Below are positions 44,064-56,372 of a DNA stretch of 64,000 bases, piece after piece. How positions within the stretch are numbered: position 1 is the stretch's first letter; each line of letters starts with the position of its first letter. The stretch is from Sordariomycetes sp. S80-01Y. Its lineage: Eukaryota; Ascomycota; Sordariomycetes. The position numbers and the translations under genes are program-made. The notes below the pieces were generated by a model. The model saw only the letters and a list, made by a program, of their open reading frames with translations. It searched no databases and had not been told where the DNA came from. The stretch is from contig JAXQJY010000030.1 of assembly GCA_037042185.1 (NCBI GenBank), positions 372,001 to 436,000 of the forward strand, given 5' to 3'.

Positions 44064-45488
44064 CTACTTCTTGGACGCATCACCTTTCCCTGGCTCGGCG
44101 AGACTGTCCTCCATGGCCTCCGCTGTAGCCTTCTTCAATCGCTCACTGTCCTCGTCTGAAGGCTTGTCCTTGGAGGTCTTGTCGGAGCTATCTTTTGTCT
44201 CCTTGTTATCCTTCTCGTCTTCGCTGTCTCCTAGGCTAAAGGGGTCGTTGTCGCCGATAGGGCTGGGCTCAACAGTAGAGAGTGGCTGCCACTTAGACGC
44301 CTTAGCGGCCGGTGGGGTGTCTTTGGGAGGTACCTCAGGCGATCGCTCGTACATGTTGATCTCCTCTGTCTCCTCCTTGAAGCCAACCCTACGGCCGTCG
44401 TTCGGCCGAGGAGAGTGCGAGGGCGGGCGGTAGACGCCCGTTTGTGTCCCTGAGCGCTGGTGGGGGGCTGCGCCGAAGTCAGTACGCGTTGTTTGACGAC
44501 ATGGCTGCCAACTTACTGCCATCCGAGCTGAAGCGCATCCCAGCAAAGTCATCACTCAGCACCTGAGGATCCGCATCATAATCACCACTCCTCCTACTCG
44601 GCCCACCATGGTTCTGGCTCTGATGATGAGGGTCATCGCTCTCATCAAAGTTCTCTTCGATGCGCTTCTTCAACGTATTGATCCACGAGTTCACCTTTGT
44701 CTGCGTTTCCTGGAATCCCTGGCGTAGATTGTCCCGGATGACGGGTAAATCGTCCTCCATGAAGCTGTACTCGCGCTCCTCGGCCTCGTCGGCGCGGCGG
44801 CGGGGCTGTTGGCGGTTCGAAGTTCGATTTTCGTAGGCCCCCACGTTGTCGTAGTGCTCTGCGAGTTGGCGCGCGTATAGCTCGTCGGCTTCCAGCTGGG
44901 ACATCTGCCTTTGGCCTTGGGGACGGGGGGGTTGAGGTGGAGCAGGCTCCTCAGCGGGCTCAGCCTTCGCGGCATCGGGGTCGGTCATTTCTATGTGCTA
45001 TTAGTATGTTATTGCTATCACGGCCAATTCACCGCTGTGCGGCTTACCCAGAAGAGCGTTGAAGGCGGGCTCGACCTGTCCCCGGCTGGCAGACAGTACC
45101 GCCTTGATAACCCCCGGGTCAACGCTAGGAAACGCCTCCTTGAGGATCTGCTCGTTCTTCTGCGCCTCGGTCATTGGCCTGGGCGGCTTCTGGGGAGCTG
45201 TCTCCTCTGTCTTTGGCTCAGTAGCAGGCGGCGCATCGGACGCCTCAGGCTTGTTCGGAGTGGTGGGCGCAGTGCCTTGGTTGGTGTTATCCGTTAACAC
45301 GGGACCATCCTGCACATCGTCGTCGTCCATGTCAAGCGGTCGGACAGTCGTGGGTGATTCGGCGCCGCTGTCTCCTGTGCCTTTTGTCGGCTGGGGAAGG
45401 GGGAAGAATGACGTTAGTTGGTGATCTCCGGGCAGTAGCGTGTAGGATCGAGGTGGGTTAAGCTCACCGTCTCAGTTGGGCCAGCCAT
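44064..45488 (-). CDS. CUE-domain ubiquitin-binding autophagy receptor (Cue5-like)
   Basis: Four exons (45488-45468, 45390-45048, 44990-44517, 44467-44064) give 413 aa. Yeast Cue5 binds ubiquitinated aggregates through a CUE domain and Atg8 through an AIM. The CUE domain is at about 82-124 (QILKEAFPSVDPGVIKAVL, then QVEPAFNALLEM), with the FP and LL pair in place. Next comes MSQLEADELYARQLAEHYD, shared by fungal Cue5 proteins, then a predicted coiled region (about 200-235). The stretch SKWQPLS at 338-344 contains WQPL, the same tetrapeptide as the AIM of yeast Cue5. The rest is acidic and disordered. Exon 1 codes just seven residues. Introns are GT-AG, and the one before exon 3 keeps the conserved LLEMTDP junction. 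Confidence 0.87.
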
Positions 45489-45964
45489 AGTCTGTATATG
45501 TTCGCGATATCTGTGTTCGAGCTGGATCTGGGGGCAGGTCTAGGTGGAGACAAATGCGATGATCAGAGAAAACTGTTAGGCTTCGCAGATGGAACGGGCA
45601 CCGGCTGTTGGGAAGCTTGATTCCAGACAGGTCATCTTCTGCGCGAGGGGTTCAGCCGGCCACGACGCTGATGACATGCCCCACATTCATGCGAACCGTC
45701 GCCGCCACACAGTACAACGTCACCGCCACATGTCCACCAACTCCCTTGGGTACAGGGTAGCTGGAGCCTTGAGAACAGTAACCCAACCAACCCTACAGCC
45801 AGTCGACCAATACAACATCTGTCGCTTCCTCCATAAACAATGACGAATGATAAAGGGCCATGAGAAGACCTCATTCAGGTCTAGTTCTGGACACGGTCTT
45901 TTTCCAACACCATCACTCCAGCACAGTTCGCCTTGTAGCCTGTTAGGCTTCACTCTCAATCACC
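45489..45964. promoter_or_regulatory. Divergent promoter between the Cue5-like and helicase genes
   Basis: The 476 bp between two divergent start codons should hold both promoters. Frames here are short and unconserved. No TATA box is obvious. Confidence 0.45.
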
Positions 45965-48024
45965 ATGGCTGAATTTGACCTGAGCTCGTCGTTCATACCA
46001 GCACTACACAAACCTTCAACTCTACTGCCCATCGCCAAACATAGGGACAGTCTTCTCTATGTCATCGAGAACCACCCTGTGACTATAGTCATCGGCCAGA
46101 CTGGATCCGGAAAGACAACTCAAATACCTCAGTTCCTCGAAAGCGCCGGCTGGTGCTCAGACGGGAAACTCATTGGCATCACGCAGGTATGTTGTCCTCT
46201 TAGCGCCTGTAACATCCAGCTAATTCGGTGCAGCCTCGTCGGGTAGCAGCCACAACAGTCGCGGTCCGTGTCGCCGAAGAATTGGGTTGCGAAGTTGGCA
46301 AAGAAGTCGGATATTCCATCCGCTTTGAAGATGTCACGTCCTCGTCAACGCGTATCAAGTTCCTCACGGATGGTCTGCTTGTTAGGGAAGCCTTAGTTGA
46401 TCCTTTGCTGACGCGGTACTCGGTCATAATGGTCGATGAAGCACACGAACGATCCATCAGCACGGATGTTTTGCTGGGCTTGTTGAAGAAGATCCGAAGG
46501 AAGAGGCCAGACTTGAGGATCATCATCAGCAGTGCGACGTTACAGGCTGAGCAGTTCTTAAGGTTCTTTACGGATGTCAGCGACGAGAAGAAGGACGGAT
46601 CTAACGACGAGGCGAAAGAAGAGACTGGTAAGATTGTGAGTTTGGAGGGGAGGACGTATCCAATCGACCTACTCTACCTCGAGTCGCCGGCAGAAGACTA
46701 TGTCGAGAAGGCCATCGACACTGTGTTCAACATCCACAGTCAAGAAGGCGAAGGCGACATTCTAGTTTTCTTGACGGGTCGCGAAGAAATCGACTATTGC
46801 GTCCAAGCAGTCACGGAACGAGCACTCGATCTCGACAGCGGCCGTGCCGGCAAAATCATGCCTCTGCCGCTCTACGCTGGTCTGTCGACTGAGCAGCAGA
46901 TGTATGTATTTGAAAAGCCATCCGAAAACACGAGAAAAGTTGTCTTTTCGACAAACATCGCCGAAGCGTCGGTTACAATCGAGGGGATCGTGTTTGTTAT
47001 CGACACTGGCTTCGTCAAGCAGCGAGCCTACAGCCCTGTGACAGGGATAGAGACTCTCACAGCGGTACCGGTTTCCAAGGCATCCGCATCTCAACGAGCC
47101 GGAAGAGCAGGACGGACAAAACCAGGAAAGTGCTTTCGGCTGTACACGGAGGACGATTTCAAGGCTTTGCCAGAAGCCAATGTTCCAGAGATCCAGAGGT
47201 CAAACCTTGCGCCGGTTGTTCTACAACTCAAAGCGTTAGGTATTGATAACGTCGTACGCTTCGATTTCTTCTCACCTCCACCCGCAGAGCTCATGTCGAA
47301 AGCACTAGAGCTGCTCTATTCTCTAGGAGCACTCGATGAGTACGCCAAGCTCACGAGACCGCTCGGCTTCAGAATGGCCGAACTTGCAGTCGAACCTATG
47401 ATGGCTAAAACAATACTCTCGGCACCAAGCTTCGGCTGCACCAGCGAAGTCTTGACCATTGCTGCCATGACTAGCCTTAATGGCAGTGTCTGGTTCCACC
47501 ACGATGGCGAGCGCAAGAAGATGGAGACCTCCCGCCGCAAGTTCGCTGTTGAAGAAGGCGATCATCTTACCCTGCTCAATGCTTACCAGGCCTTCATCAC
47601 AAAGGGCAGGAAAGAAGCTAAATTCTGTCACGACAACAACCTCAACTTCAAGTCGATGACTCGGGCCGTCAGCATCCGTGCCCAACTGAAGCGCTACCTC
47701 GAACGCTTCAACATCCCCGTCGATGAGTCGCTTACACAGCGGCCTGATCCGGCCAAACAGACCGAAGCAATACGGCGCTGCTTGACTTCGGGTTACTTTG
47801 CCCACGCAGCACGGATGCAGCCTGATGGGACTTACACGAACGTTGGCGGCGGCACGGTTCTGCATGCCCATCCAAGTTCGCTCATGTTCAACCGCAAGGC
47901 TGACTGGGTCATATTCCATGAGCTCATGGAGACGGGCGACAAGACATATATTCGTGACATCTGCAAGATTGAGAAGGGGTGGCTACTGGAATATGCCCCC
48001 GAATTTTACCAGGTTTCTGGCTGA
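45965..48024 (+). CDS. DEAH-box RNA helicase, DHX35 type
   Basis: Two exons (45965-46186, 46234-48024) give 670 aa. Human DHX35 is found in late spliceosomes; DEAH helicases remodel RNA-protein complexes with ATP. Motif I GQTGSGKTTQ is at 44-53, motif Ia spans the splice junction (TQPRRVAA), motif II DEAH is at 142-145 and motif III SAT is near 170. Motif VI QRAGRAGR is present with the preceding SASQ. The C-terminal HA2 and OB-fold parts are complete (LDEYAKLTRPLGFRMAEL, then SSLMFNRKADWVIFHELM). The total is close to DHX35 (about 700 aa) and much shorter than Prp2, Prp16, Prp22 or Prp43. The ATG is in a strong context (CACCATGG). Confidence 0.92.
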
Positions 48025-49934
48025 GAGCGATGAGATCGCGGGACAATCGACACAGTCGGACTAAGCACGGGGCAGGGTTGCCACAAAGAGGAGAGGTTCG
48101 GCTGGAAGTGCCCTGTTGATATCATGTGAACTATGCGGGTTTATGCAAGACATTCAGGTTTTCGGCATGAAGGACGGGATATTGGCGGCGCGTGTGTAAT
48201 GACGATGCTGCCCCCTGGGACATGGCGGCATAATCACTCGTAGCATGAGAGGTTTTCGGAATCAAGATCAAGACCTCCATCAATCAAGATGCCTATCAAT
48301 GCCTCCATCGTCATCGACAACATATTTCGGGACTTGGTTCATGATCGCGACTCAACGGCGCGTCCCTGACCTGGCACGACTCAGCGCCCCAGTCCCGCCC
48401 CGTCCTTCATCTCGGCAACTCCATCACCGCCTTCCGCCGTCACCGACAGACCGTCTTGACCTGGCTTGTCTCACATATTATGTACTTTGAGCTAGGGGGT
48501 CAAGGCACTGGGCGCACAAGCGACAGACTTAGCAGCGGGAGCAGCGCTGGGTTCCCTACCGGTGGGTGGATTCGTGAAGAGCACAAAAAACAGGGCAGAA
48601 GTAATGCATCTACTTCCTGAGGTAGGTTCTTTATCGCGTTCTGGATGCTTGAATCGCCCGCTAGTACACATTCCGGCTAGCGTCAGGGGTAAGCACCGTG
48701 CGAGCCGCTCCTGTGGGCGCCGCACCGGAGTGCGGATTAGGTATGGTGATTCGCGGAGAACCCCCTTGGACTCGATGTCAAGATGTTACGGCGCACTGTA
48801 TGGTGGGGCGTTGAAACGCTTGGTTGAGCCGCGTTCCTGCGTCAAGATCCATCCAACCGCAGCCGCCCAACGCATCAACTCTTGGGCAGGCGCTTGGCTC
48901 ACGGATTGAAGAATCAGTAGGACTGCAATGAGTCTTCCAAAGTCGAAACCCTCACTATCTGAAAATGCTGCATAACGCGGTCGTCATCAGATCGACCTGG
49001 AAGAAGGAAGGCAGAGGCAAAAACTGCACGCGACAGAGACAAAAGCACAACCCCTTGCAAATTAAACGATCCCAACCGACATCACTGTACTGCACGGCGA
49101 CTTCTGGGGACACCCCTGACGGCACGACAGTCTCATTCGTCGGACGGCTGTCGCGGACTTGCAGATACTTCTGCGCCCGCGCAATCTGGGCGCAGGTCTA
49201 GGTACCCCTGAAGTCATCTTTTATGCAGCTTGGCAGCCTCCTCCTGTTCCACACTTCATCAATCAGCAGCAGGCCCAGCGCCCTCCCCCAGGCTGAATCC
49301 GCTGGGCTGCCTGCCAGTGCGCTCTGCCCGCCTGACCCTCCTTACACTGATCTTCCCCTTCTCCTCCCCTTCGCTTCTCGACTCCCACATCGTCAATCCT
49401 TCACCCTTTCGCACGGCCGGTTGTTGTTTTGAAGCCCTTTCGGCTTGTTTGTCTTTCGTTGTCCTTCAAGGGATCCTGCCAGCAGGTCTCTAGTCGCTCC
49501 TTTCAGCACACGCTCAAGTCAAAGACTCGTGGTGTCTACTATTGACCACTGTCATTCTTTTCACATTCCAACGACGACAATAGCCACGGCTTCAATCAGC
49601 ATCACGAAGACTTCGCCTTCTGCCATTCGAAAGACTCGCTTCGACAATTGTGAATAGTTTGGTTATTCCGGGTCCATCTGTTGCCATTCGAACGTCGACG
49701 TCCCTGTTGTTAACTATCACCGACCGACTGGTTCGCGATCACGTACTACGCCAACCGATTCGAAAAAAAAACAACAGTCCCAGCAAATCACTTTTCCGAC
49801 AGAAATCTACCCACACGGCCATGACGACGTTGTTCTTCTCCTACTGAAACGATTTTTTTGCAACTACAACGTCATCTACAGTCGCGCTTCCAATATCGAG
49901 CTAGTTCGTCAAACACAGCCTGAGTTCACACAGC
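48025..49934. other. Long gene-free region and leader upstream of the first single-span membrane gene
   Basis: About 1.9 kb between plus-strand genes. From about 49220 to the next start the sequence is strongly C/T-rich and contains several ATGs with short frames (for example 49223-49432 and 49650-49847), so the mRNA may carry a long leader with upstream ORFs. No conserved gene is visible. Confidence 0.45.
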
Positions 49935-52322
49935 ATGGCTGTCTATGGGCAACGCGATGCCGCTGGGTATCGTATGGCACCCCGTGTCAACCTGGGAAGG
50001 GCTGGATTGGTTGCGAGGGCTGAGGATGATAAGCCAAACACGGTCAGCTCCATGGCTGTGCCCATTGCTGTCTGCATCGCGTAAGTTTTAGGTTAAACCT
50101 CTCGTTGTCAACGCGTGGCTGACAAGATGATAGTGTTCCGATTGCGATTGCGGTTGGTGTTCTCCTCTGGCTGCATAGACGAAACGTCAAGCGACAGAGA
50201 GCAGAGGATGCGAACGACCCCCATGCTCACCTCGATTTCGGCACGGGCGACGCTCCCATCGGCGGCGGCAAGAAGAAGTTGGGACGCAAAAGTATCCTAA
50301 TGATGGGTGGTGAGAAGGGACAACACAAGACAAATCAGCTCTCCATGGACATGAACCTGGAGTCGCCGTACCTTCTTCCTCCTCAAGCCCAGAATTCGCA
50401 CGACTCGGTTCACAGCTTGACACGCAACTACCCTCAAGAATACGACCCTTACCGCATGGTTTCGAGCGAATGTGGAAATTCAATTCGCTCCTACAACAAG
50501 GAAACCGGCGGTTCGATATATGGCAGCAAGCGCAACTCTGTTGTCACTGCCAGGTCGCTCAAGATGCCCCCGCCTCGCCAGGGCTCGTTCCCCAGGGTTC
50601 CCTACTCTCCTTCTGACAATGCCTCAACACCCGTTGAAAAGGAGACTCTCGCCAAGGATCCTTTTGCAACTCCCCCGCCGGCGCCCGAGCCCACCCACCA
50701 AGGTCCAGCTCAACCTCAACTGCAAGACCCTATCTTGCCCGTCCAACCTGTCGTGCCAGAGATCGATACTGTTCCCTACCCTGACGAGAAGGAGGCTATG
50801 CCTCGTGTTCCTAGCATCCAAGAACCACCTCCTGCGATGGCTAAGAGTCCGGAGGATAGGAGATACAGTCCGCCTCGGGATGGGCCGCATCAATTCGAGC
50901 TTCCTGGGATGGCCCAGTCTGACAACATCGGCATGGCGTCGGGTGGTGACATCTCGCCTCCCCCACGCCACCCAAACAATCAGCCTGACGGATTAGGTCT
51001 CAATCTCGACCTTCCTCAGCCAATGTCTCCTCTCAAGGATGACATGTTCGGAAATCAACAGCACATCCAGCCTCAGTCCGCCCAGATCGTGAGTGCCGAC
51101 AGCCGCCTGTCAAAAGAAAGCGATTACGGCTATCAAGACGCCTACCAGCCCCAGATCCAGACCAGTGAGTATTACGATCAATATGAAGACGACGGCCGGG
51201 GTAGGTCAAGACAGTCCCGCATGGACCTCGACATGCAACAGCAGCAGCAATCGCAAGGTCTCCGAGTTCCCCAGCAGGATAACAAGCGCTTGTCAGTCGG
51301 ATTCCGCCCCTTGCCCCCAGATGAGGCTCTGGAGTCTGAAGATCCCGAGTATCGCGCCAACCGCATTCGATCTTTCTACAAGGAGTATTTCGATGACTCG
51401 AAGGATGCCGCCCCGCCTATGCCCAACGTCCCCGCTGAGTACTACGGTGGCGCCGAGTACTATGAGGATTACGATCAGGGTTACGCAGAAGCAGCCTACT
51501 TCGACCCAGAGACGAACGCCTTCGTCATGCCGTACGCTCAGCCTGTGCAGCGCCGTGCAATGACACCTCCACCAGGTGGGCGCAGAGGAGGACCCGGGCC
51601 TCGTGGTCCTCCTGGACCCAACCGCCGCGGCCCTCGTGGGCCTCACGGACCTCACGGCTCCCTCGGTGGAATGAGTCTCCCCGGTGGCCCAGGCCGCCCG
51701 AGAGCTGGCTCCGCTTGGGGATCCCGCGCCCCGTCATCACTAGGTCCCCGTCCTGACTCTTCCGCTTCGGCCAGGGCTGGCCGCGCGACTCCAAGAAAGA
51801 ACTTGCCACCTCCCAGTGCTCTGAACACTCTGCCGACACCATCCAAGCTCAAGGACGATTCATTCGCTCTCATCAACGCCGCGGACTTCGCACCCCCAGA
51901 GTCCTTCCAAAGTAGGGCCCGCGGTCGCTCGCAAAGTCCCTTGGGTGAGAGGCGAGCCTACTCACCAGCGGTTCCTGCTGCTTCGCCACTCGTCACGACG
52001 TACGACGAGCTTGGTGTCATGCCCAGCCCGTAAGTTGCATTCCCACCTTGGCTCACATCGGATACTAACATAGCTCAGACACGACCTTCGCAAGTCATCA
52101 ACCTTTACGGGCCTGGACTTCCTCCCTCCCAAGAAGTTCAAGGACAGCGACACCATGAGCGACGCAGGCAGCATCCGCTCCAACCGCAGTGCCATCTCCC
52201 GCCAAGCCGAAAGTGCCATCCGCTCTGGCGCAGGCCGTGTCAGCAGGCTCCCCGGCGACCAGGTCTTCACGACCCACGCGTTGGAAGGCCAGCTGAAGCC
52301 ACAATGGGGCATGCGTCAGTAG
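49935..52322 (+). CDS. Single-span fungal membrane protein with a long disordered cytoplasmic tail, function unknown
   Basis: Three exons (49935-50080, 50134-52029, 52079-52322) give 761 aa. A short N-terminal part (about 1-38) precedes one membrane segment (about 40-62: AVPIAVCIAVPIAIAVGVLL), which is followed by a basic stop (WLHRRNVKRQR). The remaining 690 residues are low complexity: Pro/Gln/Ser-rich, then a Gln run (about 433-440), a Tyr-rich acidic part (AEYYGGAEYYEDYDQGYAEAAYF) and a Gly/Pro/Arg part (about 540-580, GGRRGGPGPRGPPGPNRRGP). The C-terminus looks more conserved: STFTGLDFLPPKKFKDSDT, then AISRQAESAIRSGAG. Intron 1 interrupts the membrane segment. No family name is recognised. 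A cell-surface or septum-associated adaptor role would fit, but this is inference. Confidence 0.75.
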
Positions 52323-54456
52323 AGCACGACCCTTGCCCTTGTGAGCGTTTTCCTCGTGTCTAAGCGTTGTTTGGGAGTTCAGCATCAAGACCGTAATCAT
52401 CGGCGTCGGCTATCAGCATGAGGAAAGTTGGCGGGTCCTAGACCCGGGCGACTCTACGATTTGCTTGTTTTCGATTCATAGGTTCTGGAGTAATATCACA
52501 TCACCATCTGGTCATGATCTGTGGCTATAGGGACTATTTGCATATAGACGGATTGGATTTGTTTTGGAGAGAAGGGTCAGCGGAGCGAACTTGTGGTGGA
52601 AGCTCATAGTTAGCAGTTGGATGCTGGCAGCGGGTCAGTGTGAGCAGCTCTGGCTGGGTGCTGGCAGTGTGTGTCTCCACATATATATGCATACTGCAGT
52701 TGAATCAAATGAAGTGGACATCAAAGGAAATCAAACCATGTTTGTGAGGTGTTACCATTGACAGTGCCTAGTAGTCGCAGGTTTGACGTCTTGCAACACG
52801 TGACACCGTACGCAGACGTCAAGAAGCCGCACCTGTCAATCTACACGAGGTATTGACAATGGTCTGAATGCGACGTGCTGGCTGCTAGCCCGAGTGGATT
52901 AAGCACATACTATCATTGTCTTTAGTAGCTTCTAGGGTGGCTTGCACGATGTTCAGGCAGCTCACCAATATGAGTTTTCGGCAGCAACTCTGGCTTATGT
53001 CCAAGCACCTTTGTACAGCTCAGCTTCAACAGTTTCAAGTACAGTGACTAAGGTAAGCATTAAGGTTGTACCGCATCCCATGCGACCGGATTATCTCCGG
53101 CGCGATGAAAGGTTATTTTTATGCTCTGTGGCCGGTTGATGGCGCAGTCGAGGGCGACTGTGCGCGATCTCCTGCGATCTTACTGGTGTAATTGGGTCGC
53201 CCCTGGCGGTGGCGATCCTGCACAGCCATCGCGGATCTTCTGGGACTCGGCGATGGCGATGTGCGATACGAGGGATTGGCGCGCTGGGGCTCCGCATCGA
53301 AGACGGCATCACAAGCCTGCGCAGCTATGGCTGAAGAGCTAGCTTTTGGTGCTATTGCAGCGCAGGATTGGGCGATTCGAGGGTGATGCTGACACCTGGC
53401 TTGGCTGCCGGCTGAGCATTGCATTCCTCAGCAGTTGAGGAATTTGGGCGAGATGAGGGCCATTCTCGTATCTGAGACGGACCAAGACACACAATCGGGA
53501 AGAAACATGTCGATTCAAGGCTCCATTGTGTCCTGCCAAGGCTGTCTGATGCTCGTACAGTGCAGCCGAGCGCCAAAAGTTTCTCGCGTTAGCAGCGCCA
53601 TGCGCCGGAGGCCGCTGCGTTTAGGCCTGGAGACGCTGAAGACGCTGAAGACACTGCCACGAGCCTCACGGCTTGGCACACCTCACCAGCCACAAACGGG
53701 GCCGACACCATTGGATCTCGACAACCTAATCGAATACCACCATCTCCTCACTTGTCTTCTTGGTCTGAAACAGCATCTCTAACAACTTCCCCCGTCACCG
53801 TAACCGTCACGCTCCTTTGCTCCTCTCTGCCTTCCTTAGCCTCCCGCTGTTGAAGACTGGAGACCGACAGCCCAGATCCAAGGCAGTCAGTCCATCGGCC
53901 GTCATCTCAATTTCGCCTGGGTCCCGGCCACCACCCTTGTCACCCTCCTCGGCTGAATTGCCTCACACGCCTCGCCTTACCAGCCGCACCCGGCATCTCA
54001 CGCCTCCTGGCTGGGGACAACAATCCTGACAAAAACACCGCCAACTGCCATCACGCACCGGCGAATTCGACGCCAGCACCACGCCAGCGTCATCTGGACA
54101 CTTTGGCTTGGCTCGTCTCGCGCATCACTCAAGCTCCCTCTCGCCGAAGCTTGTCCAATTGACACAGTAAGTAGCACTTGCTCCGATCATCCATTAGTCT
54201 ACGCCTGGCAACGCCGTCGGGAGTCTGTCGTGGCATCCCCTCCGTATCCTGGCCCAGCATCGACTCGACACTGTCCCCCAAGACCGAGGCGACACCAAGT
54301 TTCTCTCCCATCTGCCACTCGTCGTCGCACTCTGCCTCTGCCTCGCCCGTCTCCGTCTCCGTCTCCGTCTCCGTCTCCGTCTTTCCCGTCAATCCCTTCG
54401 TGCTGACGCATCCCCCTCCCAGCCCGTCAGCTTGATCGCGTGAGCCAAGCTTCACG
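52323..54456. other. Gene-free 2.1-kb region between two single-span membrane protein genes
   Basis: No conserved coding frame is visible on either strand. Between about 53150 and 53400 the pentamer GCGAT or its complement recurs many times. A 9-bp unit (ACGCTGAAG) is repeated near 53632-53650. The end, from about 53780, is C-rich and pyrimidine-rich and should be the promoter and leader of the next gene. Confidence 0.4.
54349..54378 (+). repeat. Hexanucleotide microsatellite (GTCTCC)5
   Basis: Five exact copies followed by a partial GTCTTT. The array lies in the presumed leader, about 80 bp before the start codon. Confidence 0.9.
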
Positions 54457-55701
54457 ATGTCGACCAGCCCCGGCAGCATCCCGGAGGTCCCTACCGACCA
54501 GCCCTCAGATCCGGGGGAGTCGCCGTCGCCTCTGCCTCCTTCCTCGACAGACGGCGGCGACGATGGCGGCGACGATACTCCAACCCCAACTAGCGTGCCA
54601 ACGCAACCGCCTGAGGAGACCTCAACGCCTCCTGAGGTGCCAACAACCTCAAGTCTACCGCCTGAGGAGCCCACGACGAGTAGCGCGCCTCCACCCGAGA
54701 CTACAACGAGCGAGCCTCCACCAGAAACCACCACGACGCCGCCCGAGGAGCCTACGACTTCAAGCCAGCCACCCGAGACAACATCCATACCCGAAGAAAC
54801 CACTTCTGAAGTGGTAGTCCCATCTACGACCGAGGTTGTCGAGTCTACCGTCGCTGACTCTACTGCAACCAGCATCGTCACCATCACAACTACACGAGGC
54901 GCACCAGAAGCCGATCCGACCACCACCGGCCAAACGGGCGAGCCTACTCCTATCAACCCGGGCAGCGGGGGAGGTGGCGGAGGCCTCGACTCAGGCGCCA
55001 AGATTGCCATCGGCGTCGTCGTCCCCATCGTGTCCATCGCCATCATTGCGCTTGTTGGCTTGTTCTTTTGGAAGAAGCGTCGCGCAAGACGCGCAGCCGA
55101 GGAGGAACGCCGGAAGGAGGTCGAAGATTACTCTTATAACCCCAATGCCGACCCCACGATTCCCAACGTCATGGGCGGCGGCAGCGGCGACGCTGGCTAT
55201 GAGATGAGGGAAGATTCCTCGGGGTACCGTGGCTGGGGCACCACCGCCGCCGGCTCAACAGGTCGCAAGGCTTCGACAACAATGTCAGGCGGTGGACTGG
55301 CCTACTCAGATGCCCAATCTCCAACGCAGGCCCACGCCTCTTTGGCTCGCTCCGACGAAGTCTACTCTCCCGAGGGCGAAATCCTCGGCGCTATGGGTCC
55401 CGCCGCAGCCAACAATCGCGGCACTGGAGTCAACCGTGGCCCCTCCAACGCTTCTTCTTCATACAGCGCGGCTAACCGCTCTGATAACTCAGACGGAGCC
55501 ATATCATATGGCAACGGGGCGACGTACTACGACCAGCAGGCACATAATCCCTATGCTGACAATTACGCTGGTGGAGGCGGGGGACCTCAGGAGCTGTCTG
55601 CTGCGCCGGTCATCAGGGACAACCCCGCGAGGCGGAACACCCGCATCGAGAACCCGAGTCATTATCCCCAGCAAAGCGCCGGAATCTCGCAGAACTTTTA
55701 G
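54457..55701 (+). CDS. Mucin-like single-span cell-surface protein, sensor-like
   Basis: A single exon encodes 414 aa. Residues 1-165 are almost all Pro, Thr, Ser and Glu, with repeats such as PPEEPTTSS and PPETTT; this would be heavily O-mannosylated if outside the cell, and PMT2 in this window is the enzyme type involved. A Gly-rich hinge (GSGGGGGG) leads to one membrane segment (about 184-206: IAIGVVVPIVSIAIIALVGLFF), followed by KKRRARRAAEEERRKEVEDY. The cytoplasmic tail (about 200 aa) is Gly/Ser/Tyr/Asn-rich. The layout resembles Mid2/Wsc-type wall-stress sensors, but no WSC or Mid2 cysteine pattern and no signal peptide is present. A missing 5' exon or a reverse signal-anchor is possible. 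Confidence 0.72.
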   Translation: MSTSPGSIPEVPTDQPSDPGESPSPLPPSSTDGGDDGGDDTPTPTSVPTQPPEETSTPPEVPTTSSLPPEEPTTSSAPPPETTTSEPPPETTTTPPEEPTTSSQPPETTSIPEETTSEVVVPSTTEVVESTVADSTATSIVTITTTRGAPEADPTTTGQTGEPTPINPGSGGGGGGLDSGAKIAIGVVVPIVSIAIIALVGLFFWKKRRARRAAEEERRKEVEDYSYNPNADPTIPNVMGGGSGDAGYEMREDSSGYRGWGTTAAGSTGRKASTTMSGGGLAYSDAQSPTQAHASLARSDEVYSPEGEILGAMGPAAANNRGTGVNRGPSNASSSYSAANRSDNSDGAISYGNGATYYDQQAHNPYADNYAGGGGGPQELSAAPVIRDNPARRNTRIENPSHYPQQSAGISQNF

Positions 55702-56372
55702 TCTGCTTTCTTCGAGCTTTCTGGTCAAGATAAGGGGAGGAGGAAAGATACCCGCGCTGTTTGGGGAAGGAGTCTCTGTCGAGGGACACTGGCGTTTACT
55801 TTGGAGACATGTTTTCGTTTCACCCTGATCTTATTTGCCACGTACACCTTTGTTTACGACGGATCGCCTACATAATACTCACGCTCCCTCATCGATGCCA
55901 TCAGTACATCAAACCAACGCGCTGTCACGCACAGCGCAACACTTTGCGCCAGTCTTTACTTGTCCGGAGATGGAAGAGCTACAAAAAATGGACCAGTTGC
56001 AACCAGGGGAATGGCGGGAGCAGTGTAAGAGTGAGGGGGAAAAGTTAGGAGGAGCGATCTAAGGGGGACGAGGCAACTGAGGATGCTTACATGAGTGCCT
56101 ACGTCGCTCGAACCTACTTGAGTAGGTCGTACTTGCACGTTTGTATATACACGGACATTGCATAGCGTTTCTAATAGTCACTTAGTGGACATGGCATCCT
56201 TACTCCCCTATATTACATGTGAACAACAGCCATACAAGAGCGCGAACAATGATTTATCCGATCTCAGAAATGTAATCCTTCCTTCCCAGACCTCACGCCT
56301 CAATGCATGGTTCTCTTAAAGGTGACTCGTCCTGAACCAGTCTGCTCATCCAACTCAGTCAGCCTGAGTCGA
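55702..56372. other. Convergent 3' region between the mucin-like gene and the carboxylesterase
   Basis: Both flanking genes end here; no conserved frame is visible. Confidence 0.45.

Noticed and set aside
54129-55046. A 305-codon minus-strand frame
   Set aside because: It is the antisense of the Pro/Thr/Ser-rich coding region and merely mirrors its repeats as Gly/Val runs.
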